Below, in pieces: positions 49,801-59,200 of a stretch of 64,000 nucleotides of DNA. The notes beneath the pieces are model-generated. The model had not been told where the DNA came from and searched no databases. It saw only the letters and a program-made list of their open reading frames with translations. Both the position numbers and the translations under genes were made by a program. This DNA is from Calonectria ilicicola (taxonomy: Eukaryota; Ascomycota; Sordariomycetes; Hypocreales; Nectriaceae): the NCBI GenBank assembly GCA_020809705.1, contig CP085827.1:6386001-6450000 (forward strand), in the 5' to 3' direction. Numbering within the stretch: position 1 is the first letter of the stretch; the number at the start of each line of letters is the position of its first letter.

Positions 49801-50827
49801 CAGAGAGACTATCCTCGGCGTCAAAAGTGACAGACAGCTCTGTGAAAAGCATTTTGGGAGTTGGGGTCTGGCCATGTCTAACAAAGTCTTTGGCGCGTCT
49901 GACAGCCATTGGGAAATCCATTACTGTAGACAGCTGTTCTTCATTGAAAACTAGGCCATTATTGGAAGGTTGAGTAGAAAAGAAAGCAATAGCCAGGCTC
50001 CGGTGATTCGTGAAAGTCTGCTGGAACGACTGCTGAAGTGCCGCCAGACACACTTCACCGGGTGTAACTCTCAAGGAACTGTCGCACGCGTTCCGGAGTT
50101 GATCAGCTAGCTTTGTAGAAATTGTGAATTTAGAGATATCTCTTTGTTCCGATGTCATCAATTCCTCGGATGCCCCCCAGCTTTGTATAATCCTTGTTGT
50201 TATGGAATTATCAGCTGGTTCGGCTTCAGTTTTGCCGATAGTTTCAAGAGGCGAACTTGAAGTTAGCGATAAACTGGAAAGCTGGGCTAGGCTTTCGCAT
50301 CGCATCAAATCACGCACTTTTAGGTCGATCCCTTCCAGCTGACAACGAGACATCACTTCAATCGCAGTAATAGAATCGCCTCCTAACTGAATGAAGGACG
50401 CAGACAATGACATGCTGGTCATGGATAAATGTAGCACTTTGGAAATAATGAGCTGAATCTTCTCATCCACAGATACGCCTACATCTCGGTTTTGAGTAAT
50501 CAAGGCCATTCTAAGCTGATCATCGTCGACAGATCCGTTCTTATCCACGGGAAGATCGTCGAAAACGTACCACTTCTTTGGAACGCGCATCTTCTTACCG
50601 GAAACTTTCATCGCTGTTAGCAACTTCTTACGGATTTGTTTTACCCTTGCGGCTGGCGCTTCAGTCTCTATCTCATCGTCTTTGTCGAGGGCAATAGCCA
50701 CAACCCAATTCGGTTCATGATCGCCTGTTGCAATGTTGCATACTCTACCCTGGCTAACATTGGAATCTATGAGCAAAAGCTGCTCGATTATGTCGGGGTT
50801 AAAATTGGGGCTTAATGATCCCATCAT
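28505..50827 (-). CDS. giant nonribosomal peptide synthetase (NRPS1): A-stub-T-partial E-C-(A-T-C)x6
   Basis: Two exons, 48293-50827 (845 codons) and 28505-48235 (one uninterrupted 19.7 kb frame), joined by a 57 bp intron (48236-48292; GTAAGA donor, CTAG acceptor). The joint reads NYAPTDYDITLYVSI, a continuous C-domain end, which proves the two ORFs are one gene of about 7,421 aa (roughly 0.8 MDa). Seven T domains keep GGDS; six full A domains have FTSGSTG/FTSGTTG cores; six C domains have HHxxFDG, while the first has SHAIMDG. There is no full epimerization, methylation, thioesterase or reductase domain. The protein ends in a C domain plus a Lys/Arg-rich tail, with no A domain to serve that C; NRPS2, divergent across 2.4 kb, begins with exactly that A. 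The start ATG at 50827 is the first in frame. The peptide product is unknown. Confidence 0.95.
31818..35050 (-). other. NRPS1 module 5 (A5-T5-C5)
   Basis: A5 core FFTSGSTGKPKGVV near 34520; hand-read code D-G-S-Q-V-G-G-V-L with NGYGPTEATV. This differs from the WGPAETCV type of its neighbours and keeps a more standard A5 motif, as if the A domain came from another lineage by exchange. T5 LGGDSITAI near 33275; C5 HHAIFDGWS near 32675. Confidence 0.85.
35051..38310 (-). other. NRPS1 module 4 (A4-T4-C4)
   Basis: A4 core LFTSGSTGTPKGLV near 37770; hand-read code D-L-G-F-L-T-G-V-F, identical at all nine positions to A7 of NRPS2. T4 IGGDSITAI near 36510; C4 HHAVFDGWS near 35910. Lid motif TSTKLDRGR is also close to that of A7 (TSTKIDRGA). 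Confidence 0.85.
38311..41565 (-). other. NRPS1 module 3 (A3-T3-C3)
   Basis: A3 core LFTSGSTGMPKGLV near 41035; hand-read code D-L-G-I-I-S-G-V-L with GGWGPAETCV. T3 IGGDSISVI near 39765; C3 HHAIFDGWS near 39165. Lid motif TSGKLDRRS. Confidence 0.85.
41566..44820 (-). other. NRPS1 module 2 (A2-T2-C2)
   Basis: A2 core LFTSGTTGVPKGVV near 44285; hand-read code D-A-G-W-L-I-A-V-L with NAWGPAETCV. T2 LGGDSITAI near 43030; C2 HHTVFDGWS near 42425. Lid motif TSTKLDR keeps the catalytic Lys. The large Trp at position 278 predicts a small pocket (inference). Confidence 0.85.
44821..48060 (-). other. NRPS1 module 1 (A1-T1-C1)
   Basis: A1 core IFTSGSTGRPKGMVHTHSG near 47540; hand-read specificity residues (GrsA 235-331 order) D-I-L-F-I-G-I-N-C. 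T1 IGGDSIAAI near 46290; C1 HHSIFDGWG near 45685. A1 is the most divergent of the set (IYGPAEASN instead of WGPAETCV; lid motif GKVSR), suggesting separate ancestry from modules 2-4 and 6. Confidence 0.85.
48061..50827 (-). other. NRPS1 degenerate first module: A-domain stub, T0, half E domain, C0
   Basis: Residues about 1-115 resemble only the C-terminal lid of an A domain (PKKWYVFDDLPVDKNGSVDD, the A10 area with SVDD in place of GKVDR). T0 has FIQLGGDSITAIEV (serine codon near 50365). Residues about 200-450 match the second half of a fungal epimerization domain, with KFTISTKLADQLRNACDSS and the diagnostic SLSDFPCLPLEYSELDRF, but the first half with its HH-x3-D motif is absent. C0 follows (VYPTSSVQDGIL), with SHAIMDGMSGG near 48965, so the first catalytic-motif His is Ser. 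T0 has no A domain in cis; it may be loaded in trans, carry an acyl starter, or be inert. Confidence 0.85.
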
Positions 50828-51982
50828 TCTGTACTCTGTATCATAGGGAAATTCTGAATACGACTTAAAGAGCGAAATACGAATTCTTGAAGTTGGACTG
50901 TTGTAGGAAAACTAGTTGGCCAAATTCAACACAAGGGGAAGTACAGTAGACTGCTGATATGGTACAGCATTCGATCGAGCAAACTTTAGTGCGAGACTGT
51001 GGAGACAGTCGAAGGAGCCAGCATTAAATTTCTCTGTGATACAAATCACAGGTACACCCCGGCGAAATGATTTATGTTTCTTCGGTCGGATCCAAGCTCA
51101 GGGGTCAATGCGGTCCGGCAAGCTGGAGAGGGCCTACAGCCAATCGTACAAAGACGGAGCCAATGGGGCGACAAAAAGGACCCGGGGAATTTCGGGTATG
51201 TATCACGTATCCGAGCAATTCCTACTTCGCGGTAGTCTAGAAGAGGCAAACCTTCCAAGACGGGAAATAGCATTTATTGATCCGCTGTTCCCGAGGGAGT
51301 TCCCATACGAGTATTCAATACAGGCTAAGCTTTTTAGGTGTTGTATTTGTGGGTTCTGCTGCCGATACAGCCAGTCGGGATTGGGATTTCCTTTAGGTTT
51401 ACTAGGGCTTATAACTCTATTTCTTCGGCCAACTCATGTTTCCCGACGCCGAGACCGAACAAGTGAGATGAGAAGTCTTACTTCTGACGTGAACGCCTCG
51501 AATGACAGAAAATTATGGCATTTACTATCAGTGGGGATGCGACTCCACTACAAGGTATGACTGTAGCTAAAAGCAATAAAGTCACGTACAAGACATTGTT
51601 TATTCGCAAGCCTAAACAGTGACAATGTTGGTTCTCAATGTAACCAGAAAAAACCATGCGTAAATCATTGTTACGTCTTGGTCTTTGAGTGTCCCGTACG
51701 CCATCGGTTTATAGCATGGGATAACAAGTAGGTTAAGGGCAAGGATGGGGGTAATGATAATTGGAAAGTACAACCGATCAATACACTACCGACTGTATTA
51801 TTCATTTGACCCATTTGCGCTGTGGGATATGGAGTCGTATACTGTCGTGTTTGATCTCAGTGACCCATGTACTGACTGCATCGGGCCCTCCGCTCGGTCA
51901 CACGAAGCCATTATGTACTATTCCGTAACGTGAACCTCAGCCCTAAAATGCGAGCCCTGTCGGATAAATAGTCAGCCCGAGA

Positions 51983-51999
51983 CAGCCGAATTTCGGCTG
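51983..51999. promoter_or_regulatory. perfect 17-bp palindrome containing CCG-N5-CGG
   Basis: Arms CAGCCGAA and TTCGGCTG are exact reverse complements around one central T. It contains CCG and CGG triplets separated by five bases and is followed by another CCG, a layout fit for a dimeric Zn2Cys6 protein. Binding is inferred. Confidence 0.5.
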
Positions 52000-52524
52000 G
52001 CCGAAGTCAAAACATTCACGGAAGTCCGCGGAGTTACTTCTGGCCAATCACTCATGTGCAGTGACACTGTCAACCGCGCGCGCGAGGAGCTCGGCCATCG
52101 ACTGTGTGCCTGTTCGTTTCGTGGTCTGAGAGCAGCGGGTCCAGCCACACTAATTAAGTCTAGGGAACTACAAAACCAGGGCGAACTAAGATGTTCCTTC
52201 CGAATCAACGCCGCCAAGCCAGTCGCTCAATTCAGATTCCGTTAATCCCCTGCATTAGTGGTGCTGGGGAAGAACCCAGATGAAATCTCTGGGTGGGGGG
52301 CTACCCTTGCCCGTACACGTCATTCGCACGAGACTGCCAGTCAAAATTCCTTGATGTTGGCTGTGGAGAGATTTTTTTTAATTAACTGGCCGTTTTGGAA
52401 TTAGGCTCTTCGCGGGTATTGATTTCTACCACGCGGCCACCACATTTTAACACAAGTCTTGATCTTCATCCAAGTTTCGAATCATCCATCAGTGGCAGTA
52501 AAACTAACATATTGAATCTATCGA

Positions 52525-52560
52525 TCGGGTGTCTCGGGTGGCTCGGGTCATTCGGATCAA
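52525..52560. promoter_or_regulatory. tandem CGG array with exact 9-bp period
   Basis: TCGGGT occurs at 52525, 52534 and 52543, and TCGGAT at 52552, four units each exactly 9 bp apart. Direct CGG repeats at fixed spacing are typical recognition sites of Zn2Cys6 regulators. It lies about 700 bp from the NRPS2 start. Function is inferred. Confidence 0.5.
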
Positions 52561-53249
52561 CCGCTAGGATATGGAATTAAGAGACACCTTACACATTACC
52601 TTATTCATTTGCCAACTCAATTTTTGAAACCAAATTGACCCCTACGTAGTTAATTTCTTCATTTCTATTCATGTGTCGTCAAACACGAGTATTATTATGC
52701 AAGGGGCAAGTGTCTCCATAGCTCCATGTGGTTCAATATGCCCGTTATTTCGCCCTGTTTAGCGGTCATCAAGATGCGTCAACGGATCCGCCTTTGGTCA
52801 AACTCAATCTAATCCCCGACAAGGTGCTTGCTCCGTATCATTACCCAATCGGAAGTTAGCTATGAAACCTTGAGCAAAAGAGGCAAACATTCGACTGAGT
52901 CTCAGGGGTCGGCATACTCCTTTGTCCCTTGAAAGTCCGCTGTATTGATTTCTTGCTCTTCAATTCCTCAAGCAGTCCACTCGCATGCGAGTTTCCCATG
53001 CGAAGCGATCCCTCATTCAATACTTTCACACTAAAGATGAACATGTATAGGTAAATATCTTGACTTAATCTATGCTAATAAATGTTTTGATAGAAATAAG
53101 CGTACATGAAATCGCGAGTAAAAGTAGCTTTGCTAGCGATACCATCATTCGAAGGAATCTGATCTAAGCTGCATTGGTTGTATCGGTGATACGAACCAAA
53201 TGCTCATTTGTATAGTTGTTTAATTAAATCCTACAGTCTCTTTACGAAA

Positions 53250-56200
53250 ATGTCAACGGAATATGATACTTCTTCAACCTCTGACGATAGTCAGTATACT
53301 TACGAGAGGAAAGGAGATGATAACTCTGAATAAGACGCCATCGCTAACACTTTGATACAGTGACGATTTTCCTGACATTAATGATGATGACAAATCAAAG
53401 ACGGCACTCACCCTATTGTCAAGTATTGGCGATTGGGACCTCGAACAAGCCATCGAGTTCAATGGCGAACAGCCCAGCCTAATTCTCTCTTGCGTTCATG
53501 AGCTTGTACATATACAAGCAGTAAACCAACCTCATACCCTCGCCATACATGCTTGGGATGGCCAGTTGACCTATTCTGAGCTGGACTTTGCAGCGAATCG
53601 TCTAAGCCGATACCTGATAAATTCTGTTGGCGTTTCTCTAGGCGATCTTATACATGTCTGCTTTGAGAAGTCGGTATGGTTTTTTGTTGCAATTCTTGCC
53701 ATAAACAAGGCAGGTGCGGCCTGGATCCCACTGGATCCATCACACCCGATATCGCGACAGCAGCAAATATTAAAGCAAACTGGGGCTCGTCTTGCATTGG
53801 TTTCACCTTCAAATGCAGCAATGTCCTCCAACCTGGGCATGGAGGTGTTAGAAGTGACAGCTAATCTAAATGAAAAACTTATCAATAAATTCGGGCCATC
53901 TCCACCTGCTCCAAGTGTTAATACCACTTCAAATCACGCAGCCTACGTTCTCTTTACCTCTGGAAGCACTGGAGTCCCAAAAGGTTTTGTGATGGAGCAT
54001 GGTTCCGTATGCACGAGTCAAACTGCCATCAGCAATAAGCTAGGTTTGGCTCCTGGCATTAGGATATTGCAATTTGCATCGTACGTGTTTGATCTTAGCA
54101 TTGGCGAGATCATTGCTCCGTTGATTACGGGAGCAACGGTTTGTGTTCCATCCGAAGATGCTCGTATGAACAGCCTACCAGACTTCATCAGAATGGCCAA
54201 AGTCACATGGGCCTTTCTCACACCGTCTTTTGCACGGACCTTGAAGCCCAAAGACATGCCTGGGCTCGAACTCCTTCTTCTCACTGGAGAGGCTGTTGGT
54301 CGTGACGTGTTTGAGACCTGGGTAGGTAGATTGCGTCTTGTCACTGGATGGGGACCTGCAGAAACCTGTGTCTTCAGTACACTTCATGAATGGAAGACAA
54401 AGGACGAATCACCGCAAACTATTGGTCGACCTGTTGGTGCACACTGTTGGATTGTCGATCCCGAAAACCCCGAAAAGCTTGCACCAACAGGATGGATCGG
54501 AGAAGTGATGATACAGGGCCCAACTCTACTTCGAGAATACCTCAACGACCCAGTCAGGACTGGTGCAGCTACGGTTAGTGTGCTCCCATCCTGGACACCA
54601 AATGCTACCTCACCAAATTGGAATAGATTCTTTAAATCTGGAGATCTATGCCGCTATAATCCTGATGGGACTATTGAGTTCATCAGTCGTAAGGACACTC
54701 AGGTGAAGATTCGTGGCCTTCGAGTGGAATTAGGGGAGGTTGAACATAACTTCCGCGCTGCATTACCAAACGTCCGGCAAATTGTCGTTGACGAATTGAA
54801 AGGAAATGAAGGAAGTAGTCTGGCTGCATTTTTCTGCTACAATGATGATACCCGTGTCTTGGCTAGCAACATTGAGGCTGATGCCAAGACAATTTTCCTG
54901 CCACTTACACGAGCGCTCCAAGACGATATTACATTGGCCATAAGACACATGACGATCAGCCTACCAAATTACATGATCCCAACAGCTTTCTTCCCTTGTC
55001 ATTTCATGCCATCTATTACATCAACCAAGATTGATAGGGGTGCTCTTAAGCGACTGGCCGGAACACTCAGCCAGGAGTTGTTGACTACATACACTCTAGC
55101 CGGCGGAGAGAAGCGTGCTCCCGAAACAATAATGGAAGCCCGCATGCAGCAATGCTGGTCAAAAATTTTGAAAATTCCATTAGAATCGATCGGCAGGGAC
55201 GATAGCTTTTTTCGGGTCGGAGGCGACTCCATCACAGCAGTCCGACTCGTCGCGCTTGCACGTGAGGAAGGTTTGACGATCACAGCCAACGATATATTCA
55301 CGGATCCTCGTCTTTTTGCTGTTGCCGCGAGAACCACAGAGAATCCTCGTGCGAAGTCATTCAGGATCGAACCATTTGACCTGGTGCCTAACGACGAGGC
55401 AAGCACTGTCAAATCAGCCATCCGAGAAGTTTGTAAATTGACACCGGACGAAGATATTGAGGATGCATACCCCTGCACAAGTCTCCAGGAAGGTTTAATG
55501 GCTTTGGCAGTGAAACAACCCGGTTCTTATATTGCCAAGCATGTTTACCGCCTCCCCAAAAATATTGACGGCACTCATTTCAAAGCTGCCTGGAATGACA
55601 CATTAGAGCTTTGCACCAATCTGCGCACCCGGATTGTTACATACGAAAATCTCACAATTCAAGCTGTCATTGGTGGGGACCCAGCATGGGAACCAACTGA
55701 AGGGATTAGTCTGAGATCCTTCATGAATATATCGAAGTCCATCGAGATGCAATATGGTTCACGACTGTGTCGTTACGCTTTCATATCTGAGAGCAATGGG
55801 GACCATTATTTTGTGCTCATCGTTCACCACGCTGTATTTGATGGTTGGAGTTTGAACATTGCTCTTACAATGCTGTCCGACATATTCGCTGAGAAACCTG
55901 TGTCGGCACCCGAGCCTTATTCAGGATTCATCAACTACACGCAGCAGATCGACGAAGATGCAGCAAATAAATATTGGAGAGGACAACTGGATGGCGCACA
56001 GCGTTCAGAGTTCCCACGGCAGAGGACCACTACAGTGGACACAAAGCCCGCTAGTCGGGTCATGAGACACAAAATCATGTTTGAGTCAATGCTAGACGAC
56101 TCAATTACCAAAGCAACCATCCTCCGATCCACTTGGGCCATAGTTTTGGCCAGGTATTGCGATTCAAATGACGTTTGTTTTGGTACCACTGTCTCCGGTC

Positions 56201-59200
56201 GTCAAGCACCCGTCCCCGGGGTAGACGAAATGACAGGTCCGGCTGTGACTACTATTCCTGTCCGAATTCAGTTGGATGGAAACACCAGAGTTTCTAAATT
56301 CCTAGAGGCTGTACAAGAACAAGCAGCGGATATGGTCGCTTACGAGCAATTTGGTCTACGCCGTATTTCTAAGACAACTCAGGAAGCTAAGGAAGCCTGC
56401 GACTTCTCCAGTTTACTAATTATCCAACCTCTGCAGCAGATAACGTCTACAAATAATGCAGCAGAATCGGAAGTACTCCTCTCAACTGCTCCGGGATCCT
56501 ATACAGATGAGGACGTGGTAGAGGGGTATTATACTTACCCGTTGGTTATTCAGTGTTTCACATATGATAATCATGTGGAATTGCTTCTTATCTTCAACCC
56601 AAATGTCATCCTGGAGTCTCAGATAGAAGGCCTGTCCCATCATTTTGATAGCACATTCCAACAATTACTGACAAGGAGAAACCTCAGTGTCAATGAAGTG
56701 TCTCTCGCCAGTGATTGGGACCTGCAGCGAGCTCGAGAGTTCAATTCAGACGTACCTCAGGTCGTTCGAGCCTGTATCCATCAAATTATTGAGAGACAAT
56801 CTAGGATACATCCAGAAAACGTTGCAGTCGATGCTTGGGATGGTCAATTGACCTATTCGGAGCTCAATTCGGCTGCAAACAGATTATCACACCATCTCAG
56901 AGATTTTTACGGTGTCCAAACCGGAGATTTCATTCATGTCTGTTTTGAGAAATCGATTTGGTTCTTTATTGCCATCCTAGCGATCAATAAAGCGGGCGCT
57001 GCCTGGGTGCCACTGGATCCGTCCTATCCGTTCCAACGCCAGGAACAGATCGTCAAGCAGACTAAAGCACGTGTTGCGTTATCATCCTCCATCAATGTTG
57101 AGAAATGCATCGGTCTAGTACCACTCATTGTTGAAGTATGCTCTGCTCTTGATAAGCGGTTGGCAACCGTGAATATATCGCCAATGGCACCAGTTTGCGA
57201 AGTTACTCCAGATCATGCAGCATACGCGCTTTTTACTTCTGGCAGTACCGGGACACCGAAGGGTCTAGTAATGCAGCATCGCGCTCTCTGTTCTAACATG
57301 ACCGCCTTCGGGAAACGCCTTGAGATGTCATCAAATGTTAGGATGCTCCAGTTTTCCGCCTTTGTGTTTGACATTTGTATCGGCGAGATAATCGGGTCAT
57401 GGATATTCGGCGCAACAGTGTGTGTACCTTCGGATGAAATGCGTATGAGTGGACTAAAGGAATTCATCAACGATTATAAAGTTAACTGGGCATATCTCAC
57501 ATCATCTGTCGCACGTACCCTTAAGCCCACAGATGTGCCAGGCCTTGAGCTTCTCCTTCTTAGTGGTGAATTCATCGGCCGGGATGTATTCGACAGCTGG
57601 GTAGAAAACCTCCGCTTTATCGCCGCCTGGGGACCTGCAGAGACATGCGTCTGGAATAGTCTAAATGACTGCTATAGTAAAAAGCAATCGCCACAAACCA
57701 TCGGTCGACCTGTTGGTGCCTATTGCTGGATTGTTGACCCATCAAATCCAAAGAAACTCGCCCCAATAGGGTGTGTCGGAGAGGTAATGATCCAAGGTCC
57801 TCCCTTACTTCATGAGTATCTCTCGGATCCTGTCCGTACTGCAGCCGCAGTTGTCACTGAGCTTCCCGAGTGGGCACCGAATGCCACTTTACCAAACTGG
57901 AACCGATTCTTCAAATCAGGCGATCTTTGCTACTACAATCCTGATGGCACTATGGAGTTTGTCAGTCGCAAAGATACTCAGGTCAAGATCCGAGGTCTTC
58001 GCATCGAGCTAGGTGAAATTGAACGTCACCTTCATGATGCGTTGCCAAATGTTCAACAAGCTGTTGTTGACGTTTTCAAGGGAGATACCGGGCTTACCCT
58101 TGCTGCCTACTTTTGCTGCAGTGATGAAATGCGAGTGACAAATACTGCTACCAACCCCAATGAGGTTATCATGACTATTACAGCTGATCTGGAGGAAATG
58201 ATTTCTACAGCTATTCGCCATTTAACTAACAACCTTCCCAACTACATGGTTCCAACCCTGTTCTTTCCTTGCCAGTTTATGCCCTCTATTATATCAGGCA
58301 AACTGGATAGGAAAACTCTAAAGCGATTGACAGCAACGCTTGGCCAAGAGCTGTTAGCTACATACTCTCTCACTGATAGCAAGAAGCGAGCTCCCGAAAC
58401 GCCCATGGAGGTTCATGTCCAACAGGCCTGGTCGACTGTCCTACAGATACCCCTTCATTCTATCGGTCGCGATGATACCTTCTTCCGCATTGGTGGTGAT
58501 TCCATTACTGCTATTCAATTTGTCAAGCTCGTGCGCGAGTCAGATCTGATAATTACGGTCCAGGATGTCTTCGCCGATCCCCGCCTTTCCTCGGTCGCAA
58601 CCAAAATGGCTGAGGGACAAGGAGTCACATATGACGTGCAACCTTTCGGCCTGTTGTCATCTGACCTCGACGCTATCAAAACCAGAATCTATGATCAATG
58701 TTGTCTTTCAGATAAGCAAGAGATTGAGGATGCGTACCCTTGTTCCAGCACCCAAGAGGGCCTTATGGCTTTAGCTATGAAACAGCCTGGTTCTTACACC
58801 GCAAAGTACGTCTATCAACTTTCCGCTCGAGTAGACATATCCCGCTTCAAGGAGGCTTGGAAGTACACATTACAAGCGTGTGGCAACCTACGCACTCGCA
58901 TAATTTCCCATGGCGGGGAGAGCATACAAACAGTTATCAAGGAGCAACCTGAATGGGAGCCCGCAAATGAAGGTGTTGACCTGAGGTCCTTCATGGACAC
59001 CACCAACACAATTCATATGAAATATGGCTCCCGACTTTGTCGATATGCCTTAATCACAGATGGTGACGGACGACACTTTTTTGTGTTGATTGTACATCAC
59101 TCTATATTTGACGGCTGGAGTTTGAACATCGTTTTAGAAAGACTACGCAGCACATACCAAGGAGGATCAACACCAGCCTTATTACCATACTCTAGCTTTA

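Larger units (their letters stand above)
50828..53249. promoter_or_regulatory. shared divergent promoter of NRPS1 and NRPS2
   Basis: A 2.4 kb interval between two outward-facing NRPS starts. Open frames inside it (for example 51036-51560 plus) have no recognisable domain. It contains two candidate regulator sites listed separately and several further CGG/CCG triplets. An AT-rich TTTAATTAAAT stretch lies at 53218-53228, about 25 bp before the NRPS2 start. A single promoter would give matched amounts of both proteins, which a split assembly line needs (inference). Confidence 0.6.

Noticed and set aside
51036..51560. 174-codon plus-strand ORF in the NRPS intergenic region
   Set aside because: Mixed composition, no recognisable domain or splice pattern, and it overlaps the promoter area; treated as a chance frame.
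53416..53418. Start of NRPS2 at the TTG at 53416
   Set aside because: Not an ATG, and a well-formed upstream exon with intron gives an ATG start in frame.
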